This document shows, in pieces, positions 10,069-22,100 of a DNA stretch of 55,076 nt. The stretch covers positions 1 through 55,076 of the forward strand of contig JADHYX010000120.1 in NCBI GenBank assembly GCA_027604685.1. Reading direction: 5' to 3'. The notes under the pieces were generated by a model that saw only the letters and a list, made by a program, of their open reading frames with translations, searched no databases and had not been told where the DNA came from. Position 1 is the stretch's first letter. The number at the start of each line of letters is the position of its first letter. The DNA comes from Lobulomyces angularis. Lineage: Eukaryota > Chytridiomycota > Chytridiomycetes > Lobulomycetales > Lobulomycetaceae. Made by a program: the position numbers and the translations under genes.

Positions 10069-12624
10069 ATGGCAAAAAAAGAAGAAAAAAAGAAATCAAA
10101 AAAAAAGGAAGAACGAGGTATATAAATATGTATCATTTAATTCAAAATATGAATACTTTTGAAGAGAAAAAGGAAGCGGAAGAAAATAGATTGAGACTAG
10201 AGGAGGAGCAAAGGTTAGCGGAAATTAGAGCAAAAAAAGAAAAGGAATTAAGAGATATAAGAGAGAAAGAAGCCTTGGAGGCAATATTTAAACAGGAACA
10301 AGAAAGGTTTCAAGAAGAGGAAATTGACATCATTAGATTGGAAAATGAAAAGTTGGCTGCTTTAGCTATATTATTAGAAGAACGGCAGCTGGAGGCAGAT
10401 GTAAAAAATAAAAAAATATATCAAATATAAAAGTCTTTTCAAAGTGGATTCAGCATTTGGACTGTAGTGTATTGCCGGATCCAAAAATAGAAAAAGATAT
10501 GAATACCTTTTTATCTCTGTTGGCGCAAGATAATTTAATAAAAGAAAATGAACCTTCGTTAAAAAATTTATTCCATTTACTACCTAATGTCAAAATTGTA
10601 TAAATTGTTAAAAATGAAAGAATTAAAAATAATTAAAACTTACACATATTTAGCTAAGTTTGGAATTAGAAAAACAAATGTGCATTGCGGAGGATAATCA
10701 AAAGACAAAAGAATATGCGAGACTTCATTCGCACCTTGTTAAACTGAATGAGATAATTAATGAAAAATGGGATGTTTTAACTGCTGATATATTACAGGTA
10801 AACAAAAACAGTCAAGTTACGTCTTTAATACTTATTTTACTTTTTACATAACATTACGAAATTTTTTTTTTAGCACATAGATTATTTCACAAGAGAACCA
10901 AATGAAAATTTTCAACTGACTGAAAGTGGATCAGATTTTAACGTTGGAATATGGGGAAATGTCACCAAAAACCCAAGGTTATCTTTTTTTTTATTAAAAA
11001 CAGAATTGTGAACATATGTTTCTATTTTAGATTCAAGGTAATTGAATTTACAGACCAAAATATGTCAGCAAGCTTACCAAAACCACTAGCACTATCCAGT
11101 GTTGGGATTAGAATGCTTTATCAACTAGATAGCACAGTTAATACTATATATCAAGAAAACCTTATTGAAGGAAAGCTGCATATGTCACCTGTTTGTGGAA
11201 TCCTGTTACTGGACATTGTTGAATTTCCCGAACTTCCTAAAATTGTTGATAACTGGAATATCAGACAAAGTATTCAAAAAATAAAATAAAATTAAAATTT
11301 TATTTTTTTAACTAAAAATTTCCAAAAATATCTCCAACTTAAACTTGCAAGTATTATCACCCAACGGGAAATTAAAAAAACTTGCATATCCATTTAAGAA
11401 AGTAGTGGCGGAGGAGGAAGCCACTGACGAAAAAGAGGAAGAGGCGATAGATTCGATTAGTTGGCCGACATTAGTCTCATACCAAATCCAAGAAAATTGT
11501 TTTATGGATAAAAACTCAGCAAAAGTTATGTATTTTAAGGAGGAGACAAAGAGTTGGGAGGATGATAATATTTCGGATGTTGAAATTGATGTTGAAAAAG
11601 GTTTAGTGAAGTTTCGAACGACTCATTTCAAACCAACTGCTGTAGTCCAGGTAAAAATAGTTAAAATTACATAGATAACTATACTTTTACTAGCACACAT
11701 ACAGCGAATATCCATATAGAAGTTGGCAAATGTATCCAATAGGAAAGGATAAAGCGATCATATCAATTCAGGGAAAAAACAACCTTTTAGAATTGGAAGT
11801 GTACAAGGGGGAGTGTAAACTATTGAGTCCCTCAAACAATTACATTAAAAATAATTTGCAAGATAAATATATGTCACCAAGATTACTTTTAAAAAAAATT
11901 TCAATGCTTGGTTTAAATTTTACGGCCCCTGAAAGTCTAATCGGTCTTGAATTGGAAGAGGATTTTATTTTAAAGGTTTAAAAAGAATTTTTAATATAAA
12001 AGCACTTACTGATATTATTTGTTTAGAATCCTGTTGGTGATGAGATGTGTTCATTAGGAATAAGTCTTTGTGCCCAAAGTTTTTGCTTTAGACAGAGCCC
12101 ATCAAATCGAAAAATTTCTAGTTCCAAATGTACGTTTCAGTTTAAAGAATTTAAAGAAGGAGATATTGCTTCAAGTACAGAAGAGGTTTAGAAAATATAT
12201 TTAAATTATATGATCGAGTACTTAATTGAATTTTTTTCTTTTTTCTCTAGAATGATTTAATATGGAATAGTGTATTATTTGATGTAAAATATAAATTGAA
12301 TGATGAGTTATTCAAAGTAGGATTTGTTGTACCAGGAACAACTGTTACAAATGAAACCAAATTTGATTTTGAAACTCAACAAAGTTCAATTGTAAGAAAA
12401 AAAAAAAAAGAAAAGAATATAACACTATATTTCCATAATAAATGATTTAAATTTTTTAATGCAAATTTTTTTTTCATATGTAATAGATACATTCCAGTGT
12501 ATATCATATGATCAAACCATATGCGATAGATCCTGTAAACATTAGTAGACTAGAAACTTCCAGTGCTCTGTTTACTAGAACCATTTATCAAATATTAAAA
12601 GCTACTAAACTAATATCTTGGTAA
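10069..12624 (+). CDS. DNAI7: Axonemal dynein-associated protein DNAI7 (CASC1)
   Basis: Eleven exons (10069-10117, 10165-10400, 10445-10597, 10654-10797, 10874-10977, 11031-11269, 11352-11650, 11694-11975, 12027-12185, 12251-12391, 12487-12624) give about 647 residues, close to known CASC1 proteins. The N-terminus is a Lys/Glu-rich helix with EEQRLAEIRAKKEKE, the CASC1 N-terminal region. Next come the WIQHLDC and NTFLSLL segments, then the beta-rich C-terminal domain with FNVGIWGN and PLALSSVGIR. The extreme C-terminus (ILKATKLISW) matches the conserved end. The protein is an intermediate-chain-like component of ciliary dynein assemblies, so it implies a motile flagellum. It is divergent from the amidohydrolase copy 2 gene with about 230 bp between starts. 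Confidence 0.85.
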
Positions 12625-12824
12625 AAATATAAGTTTAGAATTATATATTTATTTATTTATTAAAATGAAATAAACTGAAAGGAAAATTTAATTTTTTTAT
12701 GAAGCAAAAAATACATTTCTTCTATTCGAAAAAAAAAAGAAAGAACAACGATTCTAGCAGAGACAAAAATTAAAAAATAAAAATATCTATATATTTTTTA
12801 ATTTAAATTAAAAAATATTAAAAT

Positions 12825-14718
12825 TTAAGCCTTAAGAAAAAGAACTCCTTTCTCAAGTTGAGGTTCTAAATCTAGTCTTACAGATACGACTTCTCCATCT
12901 TCAAGATCAAACCAGCAAGTTTTTCTATTAAAAAAAGTTTGGGCTGCCCAATTGACATTTGGATAAAGGACTTTGCACCTGAATTCCTCTTTGTCAAAAT
13001 GAATAAAATCAAAAAAGGTTGAGTCCAATAGCTTTCCTTCTATCTTTTTTGAGGAATTGTTGATAGTAATTGAGAATTTTCCATATGCGGGATTGTAAAA
13101 GTTTCCAGCATATTTGGATAGGTCCAGTTGGTGCATAGTTTTATCACTCTTCTTGGTTTTTGCTACTTCCTCAACTAAAAGCCTCATTCGCTCTGCAACT
13201 GCTTTTGACTGTAATTCCGGATGATTTTTTTTATCTTCAAAGGGAATTTCTAATAAAGCATCAAGAATGACATCAGCTGCACACAGTAACCCAAAGTTAT
13301 CACCATTTGCAGCTACAAATACACCTTTTTTTTTGCATATAATTAATAATCTTAAACCTTTATGTTTTTTCTTTACCTAAGTTTTTCTCAGGCAAAACAC
13401 GCAGCATCGACATATACCCAAACACAGCACCACCATGAGACTTTTTAAATAATATTGTGAAGGGTTAAAAAATATGGAAATGGTTTTGCATTTACCCAAC
13501 TTAAATTTCCTTCATATTCTCCAATTGCAAAGCCTAATCCATAGTGATCCTTATTTTTATTGTTGCGCTCAATGTGACACTTAAAAACCTCAGCAAATTC
13601 TGCATCTTTGATGAGGGAACCTGTGGCTCTCGAAATTAAAAATTGAATGTAACCTGCCATGTCAACAGCATTGGATAATAAACCACCGCAACCTGAACCA
13701 ACTTAAAAAAACATACAAATTATGATCCTCATTTACAACAATATTCCTACCAGTAAATAAATCATCATTTGCGGAAAATGGCAAAGCAGTAAATTTTTCA
13801 GGAATTTGAGAATCGGAAAGAACATCAAAATCAAGAGCAGCAGCAGTAAATATATTTAAATTTGACTTATCTGCTACTTCTTCCCATAAAATAGTATCAT
13901 TCATAGTTGCAGGTTTTAAGACCTTTTCTCTAAGTGTTTCTGGGAAAGGTTTTTTGTTTACTTTTGAACTAATTTCAGCTGCAAGAGTGTACATGTGATT
14001 GCTGTCTAAAAATATAAAATGTCATTATTCGTGATGTTATTTTACTCTAGTAATTTATTTTTTACAAGAATATTTTCCAAATCCTTCAGGAATAAGCTCA
14101 AATTGACTCATTCTATTAAATAAATCCGAAATTTCCAACCTTTTTTTAAGCAAGTAAATTTCATCATGCCTAGGTAAACTCTAATACATTAAAAAAATAT
14201 TATATATACATAATATTTATATTACAGTTTGATGACTTAAAACGTGAATAAGATTGACTTTTTCAGTAAGCTCTGCATCAACTAGATTAAAGTCCCCAAA
14301 TATTTTTTTTACATTAGAGGTGAAGTCCAACTTTCCTTCGCTAACTAAACTTGCAATAATCAAAGATACAAATGATTTTGTGACGGACCCAATGTTGAAA
14401 AGTGTTTTTTCATCAACTTTTTCTGGCTTGTTTGGTACTTTTGGACCGAATCCTTTAGTTAAAAAGACTTTACCATCTACAAATACTTAAGTTGAAAAAA
14501 AATTGCTGGAAAAGAAAAAAAATAAAACCTTTGACGATAGCAACACTTAAAGCAGTTTGGGGGTTGAAGTAGCATCGGATTTCCTCAATTTTTTGCTCCA
14601 GTTCAAACAAGTCCTTTGGAATGAGACGGATCTTGAGGTCTAGGTCTACAGTGGAAACAGGAACTTCTGTGCTGATTTCTTTTGCATTTGCAGTGACGTT
14701 ACTAACGCTATTACTCAT
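12825..14718 (-). CDS. Serine beta-lactamase/class C-fold hydrolase with C-terminal beta domain
   Basis: Seven exons (14529-14718, 14226-14476, 14066-14180, 13751-14005, 13496-13701, 13377-13440, 12825-13324 from 5' to 3') encode about 526 residues. The three active-site elements of the beta-lactamase/transpeptidase-like superfamily are present: SVTK (SxxK nucleophile and lysine), YSN inside GKYSYSNHMY (formed across an intron) and SHGG replacing KTG. The remainder (YAGNFYNPAYGKFSI) resembles the beta-barrel tail domain often attached to such esterase-like proteins. No signal peptide is evident. The likely activity is an esterase or peptidase rather than antibiotic hydrolysis; this is inference. 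Such proteins occur in many eukaryotes (LACTB-like) and are frequent in fungi, so bacterial origin is not required. Confidence 0.82.
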
Positions 14719-15166
14719 ATTTTATTTGCATAACCAATTATTTTTCAAGCTTCTAACATTAAATTGTGGCGCACAAAAAACTCCGAAAAAAGCTCAGAAA
14801 AGGCTTTGACTGATTTACGAAGAGTTCAATAATTTATTTAAGTATAGTATAATAACATGAATTTTCATATTTATTTTCCTTATTTAATGTTAAAAAACTT
14901 TTCTCTTGAAAAAAAGCATTGTTTTTTGTGTGAACGCGGAGTTTCATATTGCTATATTGAAGAGTGATTGGATTTACTTGAAACTTATTTATCATGAAAA
15001 TACAGTTTTAATAGATAAAACAGCAAATCATACTTCTAGAGATGTAAATCTTGAAATAAAGTATAACCATTAAAAATAAGTTTTTTTAATTATAAATAAG
15101 CATATTAAAAAGTTAGAAATAAAGTGTTCAAAGACTAAAAATTATAACTTGTTTTTTTTTAATAAA
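14719..15166. other. Unassigned stretch between two minus-strand genes
   Basis: It lies upstream of the beta-lactamase-fold gene and downstream of the potassium channel gene. On the plus strand two overlapping frames stay open across 14858-15075 (one contains HCFLCERG, the other a 46-codon stretch ending at about 15075), but neither has clear splice sites or a recognised domain. Most likely non-coding or a decayed exon. Confidence 0.3.
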
Positions 15167-18100
15167 TTAAGCTTTTTTCAGAACATAAACGAGATCTGTT
15201 TTTCTAAGCAAACAACTAGGAACTGGATTCGTATACACAAACGGCAGATGGTTGCTCCATTCTTTCACAGTTTCCCGTAATAGTGCCAACGGAACAATCC
15301 TATTCAATATTATAAGTTAATTTACTTAAGCTTATAACCTTACCCCAAATTTGTTAAATGATAGTACAAATCTATAAAACACCCACCCTAATAAATATAA
15401 AATTATTAAACTGTAAATATATCTTATATTTTAGCATACTTCAAATCCTTCCGGTAGTGGTATTGGTGTTAAAAAAGATGGTTCGTATCCAAAATTTTGT
15501 TCTGCTTCAACATCTTTTTCATATCTTAAACCACAAAATAGTTTAAAGATATCCAAAACTGAATCATTTTGATATGTCTACAAAAAAAAACATAGTTATT
15601 AATGAAGGTTAGATAGGGTTCTTTTACCTGAAACAAAATTGAATCCAACATTGCACCAACTACAACATTTCCGCTTGCATAGAGTGGATGATAAAAAAAA
15701 TCCGTTGTTCGCTGTAACATTTTTTGCTTACCATTACCATTTTCTCCAAATATTTTTTTCCTTTCCTTAGCTACTTCATGCCTGATTCCTGATGGTTTTA
15801 AAAATTTTATGTTTCTCCTTCTTTGAAGTTCAATAATTATCGGTTTTGGTTCTTTAAAAAGATTTATTGAGATTCGGTGAATCACATGATTTATCATTAA
15901 CGCGGTGCTGTCACCGAAGTCTTCTGCACCATCATCTTCTGTTGATCCATCTTTCCATTCTGAAGATAAATTAATTAATACAACTTTTTGGCAATTTGCT
16001 AAACCTAAAAAATATAACTATTTGTTGGGTGTCTAAAAATAAAAATATTATACCGGCATTTAAAAGATCTTTTTTACTATAAGGATTTCCTGTCATAAAA
16101 AAAATTCCTGAAAACAATTTAAACGAATTTAATTCTTCTTCATTTGGATACTCTTTAGAAAATAATACAATCGGTTTTAAATTTTTCTCACTGATGTGAG
16201 ATGCCCTAAAAAAAATTAAAATTAAAATAAGAAAAAAAATTTAATTTTTTTTTTTTTTTGTTTTACCGCAATGCACATATAAATTTAAATATATCGTAGT
16301 CACCAGTAATAACTAATATAAATCCAGTTAGTTTGCAAGTAACTAATTTTAAATTTGAAGTATCCACAGGTTGTTTTAACAGATAGCAAAGTGGCCCCTT
16401 TGCGTCTGTAAGAGGTTCGACTGGTGTTCCAATATACAGTTCTCGAGATACTACTGTGTTCAAATTATCACTTGAAATATTTCTTCGTATAGAATTGCTT
16501 CTCCTCACTGACAATTCTCCCTTCAATTCTTTAATGCTTGTTTTATAGGACCTCTTAAATTCCGATAAGCTCTAAAAATTTTTTAAAAAAGAAATTTACA
16601 CATTTAATGAAATCCAAAAAATTACCAAATTTTGAATTTGAACAATGATGGTTTCATTTTGACAAATAAATATTAAAACATCCTCAGAGGAAAATTTATA
16701 ATTTATTCCTTAAAAAAATGGTTATAAGACAAACTAACACCTTCTCATTTTCTAACCTGGGTTTAACATCGTGTATCCTTTTCCACTTTCATACACTTTT
16801 ACCGCAAACAAAATTGATTGAAATTCTTTGTAAATATACCACGATATGTCGGTGAACCTTTCTCCAACAAATAATGGATTTATTGGTGAATTGTATATTT
16901 CATTTCCACTACCATCCCCTTTCAAAAAAAAAAAAAAAAGGGTGGATTAAAATAGCAAAACTTCTTCTTCTTTACCATATTGTGTTTGCCAAACGTATTT
17001 ATTTTTTTGTGATGGAATTGAATGATTTAACAGATTATTTAAAAAATTGGCCATTCCAGGATATAATGATGTAAAACCTTATTATTTAGCTTTGTTAAAA
17101 AAAAAAAAGTAAACAATATTTTATTACGAACCTAGAATTGCTTGTTTTAAATCATTAACACAAACAGTGGCTGTGGCACTTTGCTCTAAGTAGCTTTCTG
17201 TTTCTGGTAGCATCGTATAGACATACATAGGAACTTGTGGTGCAAAATTATCAATCGCCCAAGTTCTAAAAAGAAAAAGTTACAAATTAGTAAAAAAAAA
17301 AAAAATAAAAAATTAAACCTTAAAGAGTTTTGCTCGTCTTCTTTTTGTGGACGAACAGATCTGTTTGCCAAAATGAAAACTGCAGCTGCTTTGTTGACTT
17401 GTAACCTTCTTAAATCGTCATGATTCTAATAGTTGTTTGTGAAAAGTTATTAAAATTTTTTTTGTATTTATACCAAACACGAGCCTGAAAAATATTGAAC
17501 TCTTTCTCTTAACTGCGTGTTGTTTAAAAGAGATTCTACAGCAAGAGACGGTGGTTCACTCATGAGAAAAACAATTTTTTCTTTTTTATCTTCAGCTTCT
17601 GCACTGTCACTTAAAAAAAAAAAAAACATTAAAAAAAATTATATGAGGAACAAAACCTGTGAATAAAAACAGAAAGAATATCTTTTAATCGGTCAATATT
17701 GTCATATTTTCCAATAACTACAATAAATTCTGAATTCCCTTTGGAAAATGTTCCTCCCCCCTTTTTATCCATTTGAAGAGTATCCACAACATCAGAGACT
17801 TTAAAAATTATTTGATAATTAATCATATTAAAAAAATTACCCAATCCTGGAATAACACCAAGAGATACAATAATTAAAACCATTACCGCAATTCTTCCTG
17901 GGGTAGAAACAGGTGAAACATCTCCGTAACCTACAGTCTAATACAATTTTTTTAATTTTGAAAAATAAAAAAAATTATTTTCAATTTTATACCGAAATGG
18001 TTATCACAATAAAATAAAATGACTCCATCAAGTCTAATTCTCTGTATGGTGCAAAATTTGAATCAGGTGGTTGAAAATTCGTTTCAAACTAAAAAAAATT

Positions 18101-19338
18101 TTTTCAAGAATTAAGATTTAAAACGAATTATTTTACAAAATTAAATGTACACATTGCAACGTATAGTACTCCCCAAACCGTATAAATAAGTATTATAAGT
18201 TTTTCTCTAAACATTGAAAGATTAAAGTACTAAATTAAGGAAATAATTAATCTTAAAAAAAAAAAATTTTTATATTTACTCTATAGCGTAAAATTTTAGA
18301 TATTCGATAAACTGACTTGATCATAATCAAGAAATAGGGAATGTAAATAAATTTACCACCTGGATGGAATTGCAATGAAAATAAATTTAAAATTACTGCA
18401 AAGAATAAAATTAGAAAATACCATCTATTTGCGTAAGAATCAGAAAGGGAACTCCAACTATTAAATCAATAAAAGTTGAAAGAGAAAATAATGCTTTCAA
18501 AAATCTGTCAGCCTAAAATATAATAATTAGTAAAAAGCGTAATAAATTAATGTAAGTACAAAAATAATCTTAATTATTAAATTAAACAAGTTAAAAGAAG
18601 CCAGCACGGCAGCAACGTAAAAAACCCAAGCAAATCGATTAACGAAGAGAAATTTATAGTTGGTATCAGTAGCATTATATATTTTATATAAATAATCAGG
18701 TGCTTCGGCTTTAATTTTCCCCTGAAGTGAACTGTGGTTTCTTACATTAATTTGTAATTCAAAAAGATACAGAATAGTAAATGCGACATCAACAAAAAAA
18801 TCAAAAACAATCTAGAAGAGATATTAGAAAATGTAAAGTTAAAAAATTACAAAAAAAATTATTTACAAAAATAAAGAGGCTTCCTTTTAATTTTAGAAAT
18901 TTGATAATATAAGTAGTGTAAAATTTATAATTCAAGACAGATAACAAAATAGAAAAAACATATTTGAATGAAAAACCTAAAACTTTTTTTTCTCTAAATT
19001 TTATAACGTTAAAAAAAACTAGAATCAAAAATAACTTACCTTTCTTTCATATGAGCCTTTTCATAATTTTCTCTAACTTGATTAAAAGTTGTAACATCCT
19101 TATTTAAAAACAAGTTGTGCAATTTTCTATGTTTAAGATTTAAGACTTCCTCAGCATTTTCATTAAGAGTTTTTAAAAATAGGTTTTCATGCAAATTGGA
19201 GAAGGTATTTGAAAGTAAGTTACTCTTTCTCCGTTTTTCGTCTACATGAAGATGTTCTCTTGAATTAAAGTTGTCAGCCGACTCAGCATGATCCAAGTCA
19301 CGCAATAACTGAATATCGTTTAATTCATTTGAGGACAT
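15167..19338 (-). CDS. Slo/BK-type calcium-activated potassium channel
   Basis: A large multi-exon gene; the first nine exons are 19040-19338, 18867-18993, 18560-18811, 18422-18512, 18280-18395, 18137-18229, 17993-18088, 17841-17937 and about 17658-17798. A cytosolic Ser/Asn-rich N-terminus precedes several transmembrane segments. The pore is explicit: FYFIVITI, then after an intron TVGYGDVSP, the K+ selectivity filter. After the S6 helix comes an RCK domain (SEFIVVIGKYD), the BK-like NHDDLRRLQVNKAA and FILANRS segment with an acidic ED dipeptide, then a second RCK region (LFVGERFTD). This order and the wording of the RCK linker match Slo channels rather than Kv or bacterial RCK proteins. The protein sits in plasma or organelle membrane and couples voltage or ligand to K+ flux. 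The calcium bowl is not obvious, so ligand specificity is open. Confidence 0.8.
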
Positions 19339-20227
19339 GGAATTATTTTTTTTTTTTGTTGATGTTGATGTCTATTTCATAGAAAGTTTAATTTTTCAAT
19401 TTCAAGTATGGCGGAATGGCTGAGTTTTAAGTTTTAAAGTTTAAACAGAAAAACTTGAATCAGTATTGAAAACTAATCAAGTCTACTTTAACATCGTTCA
19501 TTACATATTCTAATGCACTACTTCTAACTATCAGCAATAGGCAACAATCTTTTTCAACACAGAGCATTTTGTAAGAAATTTATGTATGAATGTGCTGAGT
19601 TTTTAAAAAATAACCAATTACTATGCTAAGTTCTTCCCACTGAATTTCAAGTAAAAATTTAAATTTACTTAGTTAATTTAAAATTATAACTATTTGGTTA
19701 TCTATATAAACGTGAACCCAATTAATTTAAAGATTATATAGAGAAATTGTATGAGCTAAAAGCTACAGCTATTAATGAAATAGATCGTATGATAGCTAAA
19801 TAGCTTTAGAATAGTTTATATGGCCGATTTGGACTTCGGTTAATAACTGATTTCTTGTTTTATCACTCTGGCGGCTCCTCATTTCTTTAATCATACACTA
19901 AGCGTTGTCTCAGTACAACCATTTTCAATTTTGGCCATCAACATGTCTAATATTATAATAAGATTAAGTTAAAACAATGTTAATGCTTAGTATATATTGT
20001 TTAAATTTACAAAATTCCTTTTTTATTACCAAAAAAGTTAGTTAAAAAAAAATTCAACGGAAGGTTAATTTTACCAAATTAAACAAAAAGTGAGGTAATT
20101 CTAATGTAGGTCAACATTAGATAACAATAAATATAACTCCACATTGATTTATAATTAACAAAATTATCTTATTTTTGTTCACTGTTATGTTGAATAATTT
20201 CTCGAAATTTAAAAAATTATTTTCAGT
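19339..20227. other. Long intergenic region, channel to CDK8
   Basis: An 889-bp gap between divergent genes. Apart from the polymerase relic described separately, no exon is supported. Just before the CDK8 ATG the sequence TTTTCAG fits a 3' splice site, so a 5' UTR intron is possible. Confidence 0.45.
19696..19850 (+). pseudogene. Relic of family B (protein-primed) DNA polymerase, motif B region
   Basis: In one frame the DNA reads GYLYKREP, then IEKLYELKATA, then DRMIAK, two stop codons flanking a Leu, and NSLYGRFGL. The LYELK...K..LNSLYGRFG pattern is the palm/fingers motif B of protein-primed family B polymerases, as carried by linear mitochondrial plasmids of fungi and by some viruses and Maverick-type elements. 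At least three stop codons break about 50 residues, and no flanking polymerase motifs (exonuclease, YxDTDS) were found. It is therefore a short dead fragment, probably from plasmid or viral DNA that inserted in the nuclear genome. Confidence 0.6.
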
Positions 20228-21910
20228 ATGGATTCCACTTCACAGATAGAAAAATATAAACTCTTTAAAGCCAGTAAGGACAACTTAAGAAAAACTATAT
20301 ATCAGAGATACACAATATTGGGCTATATTGCTGCAGGAACATATGGTAGAGTCTATAAAGCTGAATCGAAAGTGAAAAATTCGAAGTACTAAATACAAAA
20401 CAATACTATAGATTTACCATATTTTTTGTTTTACTTCCTTAGTAACAATGAAAAAGTAAAAGAATTCGCAATTAAAAAGTTTAAACCAGACAAAGAAGGA
20501 GAAGGAAATTTATCAACTGGACTTTCTCAAAGCGCTTGTAGAGAAATTAGTTTATGTATTGAATTAAAAAATGAAAATGTAGTTCATTTAGAAGAGGTAT
20601 TATTAGGCCCAAGTGACAGATCTATTTATATGGTTTGACATACTAGTTATATAATCATTGACTATTCAAATTTTTTTTTTTTTTTTTTTTTTTTATGTTC
20701 TCTTTATTAATTTTTAGGTTTTTGAGTACGCTGAACATGATTTATTACAAATTTTATTACATCATTCACAAATGGGGCATGGATTTCCCATTCCTGATTT
20801 TAGTATCAAAAGTTTTCTATGGCAACTTTTGAATGGTGTTTCGTATTTACATTTAAATTGGGTTTTGCATAGAGTATGCATACTAATAACTTTTTTAATC
20901 CATAATACATTTTTTTTTTACATTAATAGGACTTAAAACCAGCCAACATTTTAGTAACTTCTGATGGAGTTGTTAAAATTGGTAATCTTTTTATTTTGTT
21001 TTGGGGGATTTTTTTATAAAAAAAAATGTATTAGCTGATTTGGGTTTGGCTAGGCTTTTTCATAAACCTCTGCAACCACTGTATAATGGTGATAAACTTA
21101 TCGTCACTATATGGTACAGATCCATAGAGCTGTTGCTTGGCACAAGACACTACACAAAAGCCATAGGTGAACTTAAATGAAAAAATCAATTGCATGCTAA
21201 TAATTCTAATTTTTTCACTCTTTAAAACTAGATATTTGGGCAATTGGGTGCATATTTGCTGAATTATTAATGTTGAAACCTATTTTTAAAGGTGAAGAAG
21301 CAAAAGTAGAAAATAAAAAAGTCATCCCATTTCAAAAAAATGTAAAGGACGAAAAATTTTATTCTCTTTTACATTTCTTCAATTTTTTTTTAGCAATTGA
21401 TAAAAATTTTTGAAATTTTGGGATCTCCTACGAGTAATTAAGAAAAAAAAAATTACTGTAATTTTAAATTTTATAGAGGAACGATGGCCAAATTTGGAAT
21501 ACATGCCAGATTACAAAGAACTTCAAGCTATGCCTAATCAAAACTACCCATATGGACTACACGAATTTATATACAAAAGATTTAGTTCCAAAAATTCTAG
21601 TCTAATAGATTTGATCAGTCTCATGTTTGAATACGATCCCGTTAAAAGAATTACCGCAGAAGACGCTTTAAAGCATCAATATTTTTTGGAGGACCCTAAA
21701 CCGTCAATGAAGTAATTTTTTTTTTTTTTTTTATGGTTTTCCAAAGTTTTTTAATTTATTTTATTTTATATTAAAAACAGTGCTTTTTGTCAGTTTGATA
21801 CTAAAACATTCAATTATCCAATGCGAACAATGCAGCAAGACGTGGATGAAAAGAGTGGTGGCATGACAAGTAATATTGGAAACGACAATAAAAGAATAAA
21901 GTTGAAATAA
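20228..21910 (+). CDS. CDK8: Cyclin-dependent kinase 8 (Mediator kinase)
   Basis: Nine exons (20228-20385, 20443-20632, 20718-20873, 20930-20981, 21035-21166, 21232-21341, 21394-21433, 21477-21711, 21781-21910) give about 400 residues. CDK8 with cyclin C forms the Mediator kinase module. CDK8 hallmarks are present: [18 protein letters not shown], the SACREI helix (SMSACRE-like), [11 protein letters not shown], the long activation segment [17 protein letters not shown], and [22 protein letters not shown]. The tail YFLEDPKPS and a short basic end (KRIKLK) fit the family. Oddities: the DMG/DFG triplet is DLG, and APE is SIE in [10 protein letters not shown], a change at a normally fixed position. 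The catalytic Lys, HRD Asp and metal Asp remain, so activity is plausible. Confidence 0.88.
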
Positions 21911-22100
21911 AAGAGTAAAAATTTTAATTGGGTACTATTTTTTTATCTTATTTATAACATATTATGAAAAAGCATGTAACTAAAAGAAAAAATACATGAA
22001 AAACAAAAATTATTTAAAAAATAATGCATGTGACAATAGAAATTTGTAAATTAATATAAAGTAAAAAATTAATAGATAAATTGAAATTTTTTTTTTTTTT

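Noticed and set aside
18993..19040. 21-nt intron between the first two channel exons (acceptor at TTCTAG near 19019)
   Set aside because: That acceptor gives an immediate stop in phase; the next AG (46-nt intron) keeps frame.
19405..19480. tRNA-like start (GGCGGAATGGCTGAGT) resembling a Ser/Leu tRNA A box
   Set aside because: No matching B box (GGTTCGAATCC), acceptor stem or anticodon arm could be found downstream.
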